Part shown: one piece after another, positions 7,788 to 16,834 of the stretch
How the letters are laid out: every line of letters begins with the position of its first letter
Numbering within the stretch: the first letter of the stretch is position 1
Assembly (NCBI GenBank): GCA_017445925.1
Contig: JAFSRW010000075.1
Span: 1 to 50,009 of the forward strand
Reading direction: 5' to 3'
Origin: Bacteroidaceae bacterium
GTDB lineage: Bacteria > Bacteroidota > Bacteroidia > Bacteroidales > Bacteroidaceae
Length of the DNA stretch: 50,009 bases
The notes under the pieces: generated by a model
Databases searched by the model: none
Told to the model about the DNA's origin: nothing
What the model saw: the letters and a program-made list of their open reading frames with translations, nothing else
Made by a program: the position numbers and the translations under genes

Positions 7788-9023
7788 CTAATGGCTTTTC
7801 TGGAGATAGCTGACTCCTTGTCGTTTAGAGCCTGATTCGTCTTCAACCCCAAGAGCAAGCTCTATTTTATTGCCGCTGGGATTAATGGTGGCACCATATT
7901 TATTTTGGACTTTTTCCTTTTTCCTCATTTTCACCTGATACTGTTTGAGGTTCTCCTTGATATCCTTGATGTAATCCTCAACCTCCTTCTCCTTGCCAGA
8001 CTTTATCTTGATATGACTGTGGTCAACTTCAATGTTCTGGACACTATCCATTTTCATGCCCAGCGAATCTTCGAGCAATTCCCATGTGCCGGTGAAATGA
8101 TATGTGATATCAATGCGACCAACGTACATTTGATAAGAATGATGGTCTATGAAGGTTTGCTTATACGTATGGTCTTCCAAGAACTCGTAGCTGGAGTATG
8201 TCGACTCTGTATTCTGCAAAATCCATTTACCTATTAACTCACTATCCTTTATATTGCGTCCTGTACGCTCACGGTTCTTTACATATTCCTCCAGTTCCTC
8301 ATCTGTAATACCCATGGTGAATTTGCAAAGGTCGCTGAAGCTTTGGATTGTTTCTGCCATATCGCTGAACGTATCTTGCCTAAAGGATGCATTATCCAGA
8401 TAATACATTACTTCCTTATTCTCTAAGTATTGCTTAAGTGTTTCTGGTAAGTTTTCCCTTTGCCCGAAATGTTCCACAAGATACCGATAGCGGGTTTCGC
8501 CATCAAATGGTTTACGCCAATAGGGTGATTTGTTTATGTTATCGAAGAAGTCATGGCGAGTGGTGTAAAAATTTTGAACAGCATCCATGAAGATGGCGTT
8601 ATCTATATTCTTCCAGGAATCCTGACTGCTGAGGAACACCTTCTCGCTCGACTCATCAAATTTATACAGACTGACCTCACTGCTATTCTCTATGAAATAT
8701 CTAACTACGCCCCATATAGTATCCTGGCTAATTGAATCCATCGTGTCATAACGGTCTATTACGTATCTTGCCAGTTCAAGTCCTTTTTTCTCATCCTTAC
8801 TATATTCCTTTAGGAGTTCTACTGTGTTATCCATATCATGAATAACCATCATGGCTGTCTGTCGGCCAAGGGCTTTCTTTTCTTTCTGGTCGACATAGTG
8901 AGCCGTTCCAAAGGTTAGGACAATGGAGAGTGTAGTTCCAATAAAGGTCATCAACAATTCCTTCACCATGGGATTTTTGATGAAGTTTAGTTGCAGTTTG
9001 GGCATTCTGAATTTTGCGTTCAT
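7788..9023 (-). CDS. Unknown membrane-anchored protein
   Basis: 411 residues, start at 9023 preceded by AGGAA. A single membrane helix lies near residues 21-45 (KELLMTFIGTTLSIVLTFGTAHY), with a basic N-terminus inside. The long charged remainder is rich in helix formers. A stretch around residues 265-330 (LIGKWILQNTESTY ... FTGTWELLEDS) resembles a lipocalin-like or META-type beta domain with the recurring G-x-W pattern. The family is not recognised. It is convergent with the kinase gene and lies downstream of the asnS terminator, so it is probably its own transcription unit. Confidence 0.75.
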   Translation of the reverse strand: MNAKFRMPKLQLNFIKNPMVKELLMTFIGTTLSIVLTFGTAHYVDQKEKKALGRQTAMMVIHDMDNTVELLKEYSKDEKKGLELARYVIDRYDTMDSISQDTIWGVVRYFIENSSEVSLYKFDESSEKVFLSSQDSWKNIDNAIFMDAVQNFYTTRHDFFDNINKSPYWRKPFDGETRYRYLVEHFGQRENLPETLKQYLENKEVMYYLDNASFRQDTFSDMAETIQSFSDLCKFTMGITDEELEEYVKNRERTGRNIKDSELIGKWILQNTESTYSSYEFLEDHTYKQTFIDHHSYQMYVGRIDITYHFTGTWELLEDSLGMKMDSVQNIEVDHSHIKIKSGKEKEVEDYIKDIKENLKQYQVKMRKKEKVQNKYGATINPSGNKIELALGVEDESGSKRQGVSYLQKSH

Positions 9024-9071
9024 TGTTCCTATGGTTTTAAGTATTTTATAGATGCCGATTAAGTGAATGAG

Positions 9072-9105
9072 AAAAAAGCCCCTGCGTTACGAAACGCGGG
9101 GGCTT
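9072..9105 (-). terminator. Intrinsic terminator of asnS
   Basis: Thirteen-pair stem including one G-T pair, tetraloop ACGA, GC-rich base and, on the minus strand, a run of six T. It begins 11 nt after the asnS stop codon. Confidence 0.88.
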
Positions 9106-9115
9106 GGATAAGTTA

Positions 9116-10555
9116 TTAAAATTCTGCGTTCTTAGGAGTACGTGGGAACGGAATGACATCGCGGATGTTCTGCATGCCGGTTACGAAGAGTATGAGACGC
9201 TCGAAACCAAGGCCGAAGCCTGCATGCGGACAACTTCCGTACTTGCGGGTATCGAGGTACCACCACAAGTGGGTCATATCCATCTGACGGCGCTCTATCT
9301 CGGCCATCAGCTTATCATAGCTTTCCTCACGGACAGAACCGCCGATAATCTCACCAATAGAGGGGAAGAGTACATCGGTTCCCTGCATGGTAGGACCGGG
9401 TGCTACACAGCCCTTGTAACCTACGGAACCGCCTTCGGGCGTTGCAGGATTCTGCTTCATATAGAATGACTTGATGGCTGTGGGATAGTCGGTCATGATG
9501 ACGGGCTTCTTAAAGTGCTCCTCAACCAAGTAGCGCTCGTGCTCGGAGGCTAAGTCATCACCCCAGTTGCAGGGGAACTCGAACTTCTTACCATTCTTGA
9601 TGGCTTCCTGCAGGATGTTAATACCCTCGGTGTATGTAAGTCGGACAAAATCCGACTTAACAGTACCCTCGAGACGCTCCAAGAGCGTCTTGTCAATCAT
9701 CTTATTCAGGAACTCGAGGTCGTCCTTGCAGTTCTCCAATGCCCAGCGCACGCAGTACTTGATGAAGTCTTCCTCCAAGTCCATCAGCTCTTCCTGATCG
9801 AGGAAAGCAACCTCGGGCTCTATCATCCAGAACTCTGCCAAATGGCGTGGGGTATTACTGTTCTCAGCGCGGAAGGTGGGACCGAAGGTGTAGATAGCAC
9901 CCAAGGCAGTAGCGCCCAGCTCGCCCTCCAACTGACCGCTTACGGTAAGAGAGGTCTGCTCGCCAAAGAAATCATCGTCGTAGATAATCTTTCCCTGCTC
10001 GTCCTTTTTCAGGTCGTACAGATTCTTGGTGGTTACCTGGAACATATTTCCGGCTCCCTCGCAGTCAGAAGCTGTGATAAGGGGAGTATGGAAATAGAAG
10101 TATCCGTGCTCGTGGAAATAAGTATGGATAGCCATTGCCATATTGTGACGAATGCGCAGGATAGCACCAAAGGTATTGGTGCGGGGGCGCAGATGGGCTA
10201 CGGTGCGGAGGTATTCCCAGCTGGCACCTTTCTTCTGCAGAGGATAGGTGTTATCGCAGTCGCCCAGAATCTCAATGGCTGTTGCCTGAATCTCGCTGGC
10301 CTGACCGGCAGCGGGACTCTCCACCAACTTACCCTCTACACAGAGGCAAGCACCCGTGGTGATGCGTTTTACGGTCTCCTCGGGGAAGTTAGCCTCATCG
10401 CCCACAATCTGCACGTTCTTGATGGTGCTACCATCGTTCAGGGCAATGAAGAAAATACCCTTAGAGCCACGCTTTGAGCGTACCCAACCTTTAACACATA
10501 TATCGGAACCGAAGTTAGTACACTTCAGTGCGTCAATTACTTTTGTACGTTTCAT
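9116..10555 (-). CDS. asnS: Asparaginyl-tRNA synthetase
   Basis: About 479 residues from ATG 10555; an upstream TTG at 10561 is unlikely to be used. Class IIb aminoacyl-tRNA synthetase that charges tRNA-Asn in the cytoplasm. The N-terminal OB-fold anticodon-binding domain (about 15-120) is followed by the catalytic domain. Motif 2 has [19 protein letters not shown], with the N and E pattern that separates AsnRS from AspRS. Motif 3 is [12 protein letters not shown] near the C-terminus. Length is normal for bacterial AsnRS. The 27-bp gap to the upstream rluB-like gene is entirely a TTGACAATTGATAATTGAC array, so the two are probably co-transcribed. A strong terminator follows. Confidence 0.97.
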   Translation of the reverse strand: MKRTKVIDALKCTNFGSDICVKGWVRSKRGSKGIFFIALNDGSTIKNVQIVGDEANFPEETVKRITTGACLCVEGKLVESPAAGQASEIQATAIEILGDCDNTYPLQKKGASWEYLRTVAHLRPRTNTFGAILRIRHNMAMAIHTYFHEHGYFYFHTPLITASDCEGAGNMFQVTTKNLYDLKKDEQGKIIYDDDFFGEQTSLTVSGQLEGELGATALGAIYTFGPTFRAENSNTPRHLAEFWMIEPEVAFLDQEELMDLEEDFIKYCVRWALENCKDDLEFLNKMIDKTLLERLEGTVKSDFVRLTYTEGINILQEAIKNGKKFEFPCNWGDDLASEHERYLVEEHFKKPVIMTDYPTAIKSFYMKQNPATPEGGSVGYKGCVAPGPTMQGTDVLFPSIGEIIGGSVREESYDKLMAEIERRQMDMTHLWWYLDTRKYGSCPHAGFGLGFERLILFVTGMQNIRDVIPFPRTPKNAEF

Positions 10556-10585
10556 GTTCAATTGTCAATTATCAATTGTCAATTA
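10556..10585. repeat. ATTGACAATTGATA array filling the rluB-asnS gap
   Basis: Nine-bp units (ATTGACA, ATTGATA, ATTGAAC) fill the whole intergenic gap, from the rluB-like TAA stop to the asnS ATG. A similar array forms the end of the LRR lipoprotein gene at 45899-45918. Confidence 0.8.
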
Positions 10586-11842
10586 TTCAAATGCTCCCAT
10601 GCGCAACATGTTCACTTCCTGCTCTGTGAGGTAGCGCCAGTCGCCACGACGAACATTCTTCTTGGTAAGACCGGCAAAGAATACGCGGTCGAGCTTGATA
10701 ACCTTATAGCCAAGGCTCTCGAAGATACGGCGCACGATGCGGTTACGTCCGCTGTGAATCTCAATGCCTATCTGCTTGCGGTCGGTCTCGCTGGCATACT
10801 CAATAGCATCTGCATGAATCTCGCCATCCTCCAACTGAATGCCTTCGGCAATCATGCGCATATCGGCAGCAGTAAGATTCTTATTAAGGTACACGTGGTA
10901 AACCTTCTTCTTCATGTACTGAGGATGTGTAAGCTTGCTGGCCAATTCACCATCGTTGGTAAGCAGGAGCACACCAGTGGTGTTACGGTCGAGGCGACCA
11001 ACGGGATAGATACGCTCGCGGCAAGCACCCTTCACAAGGTCCATAACGGTCTTGCGGTTCTGTGGATCATCGCTGGTAGTAACATAATCCTTGGGCTTAT
11101 TCAGGAGGATATATACCTTCTTCTCGATATTAACAGGCTGATCATGGAACATGACAGCATCTGAGCGCTTAACCTTAGTACCCAACTCGGTTACTACCTG
11201 TCCGTTAACGCTTACTACACCAGCCTCGATGAAGCTATCGGCCTCACGACGACTGCATACACCGGCATTAGCCAGGAACTTGTTCAGACGGATTGGTTCG
11301 TTGGGATCTACGTGAGTCTCCTTATACTCAATCTGCTTCTTCATGCTATACTTAGCATTGGGGTTGTAAGCGCCTGTACGGGGACGCTGTCCTGGTCTGG
11401 GTGCGCCCTTAGGAGCGTAACCGGCACCACCACGTGGATTATAACCGCCTGTACGGGGACGGGGCTGATACCCACCTTCGCGTGGCTGGCGAGGCTGATA
11501 ACCTCCCTCGCGTGGCTGACGAGGCTGATAACCTCCCTCAGCACCTGCATTATAGCGGGGACGGGGCTGATAGCCTCCCTCGCGAGGCTGACGAGGCTGA
11601 TAACCGCCTTCGCCACCTGCATTATAGCGGGGACGAGGCTGATAAGGACGACTAGTCTGCCCCTCGGAATTACTACTGAATGCAGGGCGACTTATACGTG
11701 GACGCAAAGTACGGCCCTGACTGCTATATCTAGGGGTACGATTATTGTCACTTCCATACTGCTGAGGGCGGTAACCGTCGCGGCCTTCACTCTCACTCTT
11801 TTCGGAGAACTTTTCTCTCCAGCTTTCATCTTCTGTAATCAT
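10583..11842 (-). CDS. RluB/RsuA-family pseudouridine synthase with R/G-rich N-extension
   Basis: 419 residues. The C-terminal 240 residues are a standard RsuA/RluB enzyme: an S4 RNA-binding domain (about 182-230, IRLNKFLANAGVCSRREAD) and the synthase domain with catalytic Asp285 in GRLDRNTTG. It should isomerise a uridine in 23S rRNA (RluB-type) or 16S rRNA; the exact site cannot be read from the sequence. The first 170 residues are a low-complexity, strongly basic region with repeated GGYQPRQPRE/GGYQPRPRYNAG units at about 66-140. It resembles RGG-type RNA-binding tails and is probably disordered. The start is supported by AAGGA about 12 nt upstream. Confidence 0.92.
   Translation of the reverse strand: MITEDESWREKFSEKSESEGRDGYRPQQYGSDNNRTPRYSSQGRTLRPRISRPAFSSNSEGQTSRPYQPRPRYNAGGEGGYQPRQPREGGYQPRPRYNAGAEGGYQPRQPREGGYQPRQPREGGYQPRPRTGGYNPRGGAGYAPKGAPRPGQRPRTGAYNPNAKYSMKKQIEYKETHVDPNEPIRLNKFLANAGVCSRREADSFIEAGVVSVNGQVVTELGTKVKRSDAVMFHDQPVNIEKKVYILLNKPKDYVTTSDDPQNRKTVMDLVKGACRERIYPVGRLDRNTTGVLLLTNDGELASKLTHPQYMKKKVYHVYLNKNLTAADMRMIAEGIQLEDGEIHADAIEYASETDRKQIGIEIHSGRNRIVRRIFESLGYKVIKLDRVFFAGLTKKNVRRGDWRYLTEQEVNMLRMGAFE
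11430..11650. repeat. Coding tandem repeat of the GGYQPRQPRE unit
   Basis: About six imperfect units of 30-66 bp encode G-G-Y-Q-P-R repeats in the N-terminal region of the pseudouridine synthase. Unit number could vary between strains through slippage. Confidence 0.7.
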
Positions 11843-11882
11843 AAATCTTTTTCCTTTTTAAAAGTGTTTTTATAAATAATGA

Positions 11883-13229
11883 TTATATACCTATATAAGT
11901 GTGAGGAGTTATGGCGCGAAGCTCTTCCTTCACAGATTCGCTGACGTTGAGCTCCTCGATAAAATTCTTGATTGTAGCCTCATCAATGCCCTTTCCGGTA
12001 CGGGTAAGAGCCTTGAGAGCCTCGTAGGGATGAGGATAAGCCTCGCGACGGAGAATGGTCTGAATGGCCTCAGCACAAACAGCCCAGCAATTATCCAAAT
12101 CGCGGTTGATAGCCTCCTGATTCAATACCAACTTACGCAATCCCTTAAGGGTGCTGCTGATGCTGATGAGCATGTGGCCCATAGGAACACCAATATTGCG
12201 CAGAACGGTGCTATCCGTAAGGTCGCGCTGCAAACGGCTTACCGGCAGCTTCTGACTCAGATGCAGCAGAATGGCATTGGCAATGCCCAGATTACCCTCT
12301 GAGTTCTCGAAGTCGATGGGATTAACCTTATGCGGCATAGCACTGGAACCCACCTCTCCAGCCTTAATCTTCTGGCGGAAATACTCCATAGAGACGTACT
12401 GCCAGAAATCGCGGTCGAGGTCGATAATAATGGTATTGATACGCTTCATAGCATCGAAGATAGCGCCCAGACAGTCGTAATTACTAATCTGAGTGGTGTA
12501 TTCCTCGCGCTCCAAGCCTAATTTCTCTGATACGAACTTTGCTCCGAACTGACGCCAATCGTACTGTGGATAAGCCACATGGTGTGCATTGAAGTTACCC
12601 GTAGCGCCACCAAACTTGGCGGTTATGGGACTCTGGCGCAACATCTCGAACTGGCGTTGCAGACGATATACAAACACCATTACCTCCTTACCCAAACGTG
12701 TGGGGCTGGCAGGCTGTCCGTGTGTCTTGGCCAGCATGGGAACATCTTTCCATTCCTCGGCATAAGCAGCCAACTGATCAATCAGCTCCTGCAACAGAGG
12801 ATAGTAAACCTGCTCCAACGACTCCTTTACGCTCAAGGGAACACTGGTGTTATTAATATCCTGTGAGGTAAGTCCAAAGTGGATGAACTCCTTATAAGGC
12901 TCCAAGCCGCCGATGGCATCGAACTGCTCCTTAATGAAGTATTCAACAGCCTTAACATCGTGATTGGTAACCTTCTCTATATCTTTTATACGCTGTGCGT
13001 CCTTCTCAGTAAAGTCCATATAAATCTTTCTCAGCACCACAAACAGGTTCTGAGGGAATGAAGCCAACTGAGGTAAAGGCAACTCACAAAGTGTAATGAA
13101 ATACTCTATTTCGACCCTTACGCGATAACGGATAAGAGCGAACTCTGAAAAATAACCAGCTAAGGTTTCTGTTTTTCCTCTATAGCGACCATCTACTGGG
13201 GATATGGCCGTCAATAAATTTAATTCCAT
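11883..13229 (-). CDS. purB: Adenylosuccinate lyase
   Basis: 448 residues from ATG 13229 (MELNLLTAISPVDGRY), the conserved PurB opening. A longer open frame to 13274 runs towards the tRNA gene and is not used. The enzyme cleaves SAICAR to AICAR and adenylosuccinate to AMP in purine synthesis. Conserved features are the catalytic His in KTHGQPASPT (about residue 169) and the fumarase/lyase signature SSAMPHKVNP (295-304) with its mobile catalytic Ser. Length matches the family. It is followed after 40 nt by the pseudouridine synthase gene on the same strand. Confidence 0.97.
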   Translation of the reverse strand: MELNLLTAISPVDGRYRGKTETLAGYFSEFALIRYRVRVEIEYFITLCELPLPQLASFPQNLFVVLRKIYMDFTEKDAQRIKDIEKVTNHDVKAVEYFIKEQFDAIGGLEPYKEFIHFGLTSQDINNTSVPLSVKESLEQVYYPLLQELIDQLAAYAEEWKDVPMLAKTHGQPASPTRLGKEVMVFVYRLQRQFEMLRQSPITAKFGGATGNFNAHHVAYPQYDWRQFGAKFVSEKLGLEREEYTTQISNYDCLGAIFDAMKRINTIIIDLDRDFWQYVSMEYFRQKIKAGEVGSSAMPHKVNPIDFENSEGNLGIANAILLHLSQKLPVSRLQRDLTDSTVLRNIGVPMGHMLISISSTLKGLRKLVLNQEAINRDLDNCWAVCAEAIQTILRREAYPHPYEALKALTRTGKGIDEATIKNFIEELNVSESVKEELRAITPHTYIGI

Positions 13230-13277
13230 AGCTAAACAACTAATACGTGCTTCAATATATTCTCTTCTGTGCAAAAG

Positions 13278-13355
13278 TGGTGGGCGTTGACGGATTCGAA
13301 CCGCCGACCCTCTGCTTGTAAGGCAGATGCTCTGAACCAGCTGAGCTAAACGCCC
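13278..13355 (-). tRNA. tRNA-Val(TAC), copy with encoded CCA
   Basis: Cloverleaf on the minus strand: acceptor GGGCGTT/AACGCCC, anticodon loop CTTACAA with anticodon TAC, and T-loop TTCGAATC. Discriminator A is followed by genomically encoded CCA (13280-13278). The 75-nt body is identical to the copy at 13387-13461. Confidence 0.95.
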
Positions 13356-13386
13356 AATTCTGAAGGAGGCTTGTGGGGAAAGTTTG

Positions 13387-13461
13387 TGGGCGTTGACGGA
13401 TTCGAACCGCCGACCCTCTGCTTGTAAGGCAGATGCTCTGAACCAGCTGAGCTAAACGCCC
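13387..13461 (-). tRNA. tRNA-Val(TAC), copy without encoded CCA
   Basis: Body identical to the downstream copy, but discriminator A is followed by CAA, so CCA must be added by nucleotidyltransferase. A consensus promoter lies 30 nt upstream, and 31 nt separate the two tRNAs, so they are transcribed together, this copy first. Confidence 0.95.
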
Positions 13462-13490
13462 GAACACAATCCCCCTCAGAAAATGCGGAG

Positions 13491-13521
13491 CAAAGTTAGT
13501 ACTTTTCTTCGGACTACCAAA
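13491..13521 (-). promoter_or_regulatory. Promoter of the tandem tRNA-Val genes
   Basis: Minus-strand TTTG (13518-13521), 19 nt, TAACTTTG (13491-13498): an exact match to the phylum consensus, 30 bp from the first mature tRNA base. Confidence 0.85.
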
Positions 13522-13539
13522 ATATTTTCATAAATATTT

Positions 13540-14640
13540 TTATTTAGATGCGAATCTGCGTGATTGCTCCTCAATAAGGGCACTGTCCTGGAAGTAGTTT
13601 ATCTTCATGGCGCGACGAACCTCGTCCATTGTCTGGCAAGCGGTCTCGCGAGCTACTTCGCACCCTTTCTTCAGGATATCATAAACCTGAGGAATATCCT
13701 TCTCGAACTCAGCACGGCGCTGACGAATAGGCTCCAACGTTTCCTGCAGAACGTTCATCAAAAGTTTTTTACACTTCATATCGCCCAAACCACCACGGGT
13801 GTAATGGTCCTTCATTTCCTGAAGGGTCTGGTAATCTGTGGTCATAGCTGCCACCATCTCATCCGTAGCAAAGGCATCCAGATATGTGAAGACGGTATTG
13901 CCCTCAAGATGCCCGGGGTCGTTCACCTGAAGATGGGTGGGGTCGGTGTACATACTCTTTACCTTCTTGTTCACCTCGTCGGCAGAATCGGAAAGATATA
14001 TGCAGTTGCCAAGGCTCTTACTCATCTTGGCTTTACCATCGGTACCAGGAAGACGCAGACAGGCCGCATTATCAGGCAACAGGATGTTGGGCTCAATTAA
14101 TGTTTCGCCATAGATATTGTTGAACTTGCGTACTATCTCGCGACATTGCTCAAGCATAGGTTCCTGATCCTCTCCTGCAGGAACGGTTGTTGCCTTAAAC
14201 ATTGTTATATCGGCAGCCTGAGAGATAGGATAAGTAAAGAATCCTACGGGAATGCTTTCGCCACTGAAACCGCGCATCTGCACCTCGGTCTTTACGGTTG
14301 GGTTGCGCTGCAGACGGCTCACGCTTACCATATCCATAAAATAGAAGGACAACTCGCAGAGCTCAGGAATCTGACTCTGAATAAACAGGGTACTCTTGGC
14401 TGGGTCCAGTCCGGCTGCCAAATAATCGAGTGCCACCTCAATGACGTTCTGACGAACTTTCTCGGGGTTTTCAATATTGTCGGTCAGCGCCTGAGCATCG
14501 GCTTCGAAGATAAAAATCTTATCGTACAAGCCTGAATTCTGCAGTTCTACTCTACGGCGGAGTGAGCCTACGTAGTGGCCGATGTGAAGTTTTCCGGTTG
14601 GGCGGTCGCCCGTAAGAATAATCTTTTCTTTTGGTTCCAT
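13540..14640 (-). CDS. trpS: Tryptophanyl-tRNA synthetase
   Basis: 366 residues. Class Ic aminoacyl-tRNA synthetase that charges tRNA-Trp. The HIGH-type motif KLHIGHYVG is at 17-25 and the canonical KMSKS is at 205-209. TrpRS features include [12 protein letters not shown] and a tryptophan-pocket segment around residues 130-145. It is slightly longer than the 330-345 residues of many bacterial TrpRS. It lies 35 nt downstream of mutL on the same strand. Confidence 0.96.
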   Translation of the reverse strand: MEPKEKIILTGDRPTGKLHIGHYVGSLRRRVELQNSGLYDKIFIFEADAQALTDNIENPEKVRQNVIEVALDYLAAGLDPAKSTLFIQSQIPELCELSFYFMDMVSVSRLQRNPTVKTEVQMRGFSGESIPVGFFTYPISQAADITMFKATTVPAGEDQEPMLEQCREIVRKFNNIYGETLIEPNILLPDNAACLRLPGTDGKAKMSKSLGNCIYLSDSADEVNKKVKSMYTDPTHLQVNDPGHLEGNTVFTYLDAFATDEMVAAMTTDYQTLQEMKDHYTRGGLGDMKCKKLLMNVLQETLEPIRQRRAEFEKDIPQVYDILKKGCEVARETACQTMDEVRRAMKINYFQDSALIEEQSRRFASK

Positions 14641-14675
14641 TGTATTTATCTGTGTTTAATCAATTTACTTATTCA

Positions 14676-16523
14676 TTAGCGTCCAAACATTTTCTCTATC
14701 TGAGCATGTTCCAGGATGGACACAATAACCTTTCCCGTTGGGGTGAGGTTGGGATTCTGACACTGGAAAAGCTCGGCAAGCAACGATTCCATCTCTTGGT
14801 TGCTCAGTGCCTGCCCCGTTACGATAGATGCGTTACGAGCCATTACCAAGGCTATGCGATGCTGTAACTCATTATCTACGCCTGTTTCTTTTTCCTTAAC
14901 AGTCTCTACCATCTGGGTAAGCACCTGTACGGGATTGGCTCCTTCCAAATCAGCAGGTACACCGTTAACGGAGAAACTGCCGCCGCCAAGCGATTCGATA
15001 TCGAATCCAAGCGAGCGCAACTCGTCCGTCATATCTTGGAACAGGACAGCATCCGAGGGAGCCAGTTGCAATATCTCTGGGAAGAGAAGACCTTGCGAGG
15101 AAGCCTTCTGACCCTCAATCTGCTTCAGGAACTTCTCATACAGGATGCGTACATGAGCCCGATGCTGGTCTATCATCATCAGTCCTGTCTGTACTGGTGT
15201 AAGTATATACTGACCACGATACTGGAAATGGCTGCTGCTCATCTCCATACCATTGGATGCCTCTTCATTAAATGAAGAATTAAGAGTGAAGAATGAAGAA
15301 TCGGCTGGCAGTTCTTCTATGTGATAATCTTTTGCGGGCTCAGGTTTCTTAATGTCAGCATAAAGCTTTTCCCAATCCACAGGTGTCTGCTTCTGTCGTT
15401 TTCCCTCATCGGAACGGAAGGGATTATAATTGCTGTTGACCTGAACACGTGGTGCATGAACCTCAGCACCGCTGTTGAAATCGAACGCAGGAATATCTGG
15501 ACGGCCTTCCACATCAAAATCTATAGTCGGTACAGCGTTGAACTTACCCAGCGAATCCTTGATAGCCGCAACAAGAATCTGCCAGATGGCAGAATCGTTC
15601 TCGAACTTTATCTCCGTCTTGGTGGGATGGATATTGACATCTATGTTGGAAGGATCTACCTCGAAATAAAGGAAGTAGGGAATCTGTTCGCCTTCGGGAA
15701 TAAGATGAGCAAATGCCTCCACCACCGCCTTATGGAAATAAGGGTGGCGCATATAGCGACCGTTGACAAAGAAATACTGATTGGTATTCTTCTTACGTGC
15801 AGCCTCGGGCTTTCCCACAAAGCCCGTAATGCGAGCCAAGGTGGTATCCACATCAACCGACAAAAGCTGTTCGTTCAGCTTCTTCCCAAACACATTTACT
15901 ATTCGCTGCCTGAGATTGCTGGCAGGAAGCTTTGTTATTAACGTTCCATTGTGGGAGAGAGAGAAACTGACGGTGGGATTCACCAATACAATGCGTTCAA
16001 ACTCCTGAATGATATTGTTGAGCTCCGTCTGGTTGGATTTCAGGAACTTACGTCGGGCCGGCACATTAAAGAACAAGTTACGGACATCAATATTAGCACC
16101 AACCGGACAAGAACAAACCTCCTGACCGGTTATACGTGAACCCTCGATAGTGAGGTCTGTACCCAGTTCACTCTCGACAGTTCTGGTTAGCAGATGTACC
16201 TGTGCAACAGCAGCGATGGAAGGTAGGGCTTCGCCCCTGAACCCCATCGTATGCAGAGAGAAGAGATCTTCTGCCTTCTGGATTTTAGAGGTTGCATGAC
16301 GCTCGAAAGCCATACGGGCATCCTGTTCACTCATTCCTTTTCCGTCGTCAATTACCTGAATGGATGTCCTTCCGGCATCCACAACAAGCACATCTACCGT
16401 TGATGCACCTGCATCAACAGCATTCTCCATCAGTTCCTTGATAACAGAAGAGGGGCGTTGAACAACCTCGCCTGCTGCAATCTGATTAGCTACCGAATCC
16501 GGAAGAAGATGAATGATGTCCAT
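14676..16523 (-). CDS. mutL: DNA mismatch repair protein MutL
   Basis: 615 residues from ATG 16523 (MDIIHLLPDSVANQIAAGEV), the conserved MutL start; the longer frame to 16601 overlaps the upstream gene. The N-terminal GHKL ATPase has ELMENAVDAGA, DDGKGM, HATSKI and GFRGEALPSI. The C-terminal dimerisation domain has DQHRAHVRILYE near residue 450, where the nicking-endonuclease consensus DQHA(X)2E(X)4E has lost the Ala and first Glu; the cysteine-rich CPHGRP-type motif is also not intact. The linker at about 407-419 (FFTLNSSFN) is translated from a GAAGAATTAAGAGTGAAGA array otherwise found between genes. It is likely to signal mismatch recognition from MutS; intrinsic nicking is uncertain. Confidence 0.95.
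   Translation of the reverse strand: MDIIHLLPDSVANQIAAGEVVQRPSSVIKELMENAVDAGASTVDVLVVDAGRTSIQVIDDGKGMSEQDARMAFERHATSKIQKAEDLFSLHTMGFRGEALPSIAAVAQVHLLTRTVESELGTDLTIEGSRITGQEVCSCPVGANIDVRNLFFNVPARRKFLKSNQTELNNIIQEFERIVLVNPTVSFSLSHNGTLITKLPASNLRQRIVNVFGKKLNEQLLSVDVDTTLARITGFVGKPEAARKKNTNQYFFVNGRYMRHPYFHKAVVEAFAHLIPEGEQIPYFLYFEVDPSNIDVNIHPTKTEIKFENDSAIWQILVAAIKDSLGKFNAVPTIDFDVEGRPDIPAFDFNSGAEVHAPRVQVNSNYNPFRSDEGKRQKQTPVDWEKLYADIKKPEPAKDYHIEELPADSSFFTLNSSFNEEASNGMEMSSSHFQYRGQYILTPVQTGLMMIDQHRAHVRILYEKFLKQIEGQKASSQGLLFPEILQLAPSDAVLFQDMTDELRSLGFDIESLGGGSFSVNGVPADLEGANPVQVLTQMVETVKEKETGVDNELQHRIALVMARNASIVTGQALSNQEMESLLAELFQCQNPNLTPTGKVIVSILEHAQIEKMFGR
15266..15302. repeat. Intergenic-type tandem array inside the mutL linker
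   Basis: The sequence 15274-15292 is identical over 19 nt to the regulator-kinase junction at 6880-6898. It is translated in frame in the disordered region between the ATPase and dimerisation domains. Confidence 0.8.
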
Positions 16524-16528
16524 ACGCG

Positions 16529-16822
16529 CTATCTGGTACCTGTCATTATAAATCTCCAAATAATCAGCAAGACTACAATAAGGATGGCAGCCAAAGGCCA
16601 CCCTATCCTAGCGCCATTCTCCTTATAGCGCTGTGCACGAGGGGTGAAGTTGATAAAGGTGCCCTTGAACTTATCCGTATGGTAAGTATTGTCTTCGGGC
16701 AAGGCTTCACCATTCTCACGCTTTGCCTGCTCTACCAACTTCTGCAACTTCTCCTTACGCTCGTCGGTATAAATGCTCACTCGTCTGAACTTGCGAGGCT
16801 GTCTGGTGCTGAACATTCCCAT
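16529..16822 (-). CDS. Small conserved-type membrane protein upstream of mutL
   Basis: 97 residues. The cytoplasmic N-terminus is rich in Lys/Arg/Glu (about 1-70), followed by one C-terminal membrane helix (WPLAAILIVVLLIIWRFIM, about 75-93): a tail-anchored layout. ATG codons at 16822 or 16816 are both possible. It ends 5 nt before mutL and starts 12 nt after the OstA-like gene, so it is in the same operon. The family is not recognised. Confidence 0.8.
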   Translation of the reverse strand: MGMFSTRQPRKFRRVSIYTDERKEKLQKLVEQAKRENGEALPEDNTYHTDKFKGTFINFTPRAQRYKENGARIGWPLAAILIVVLLIIWRFIMTGTR

Positions 16823-16834
16823 AACCTTATTATA

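Noticed and set aside
13252-13467. 71-codon open frame over the tRNA pair
   Set aside because: Translation of two tRNA genes, shown by the repeated peptide.
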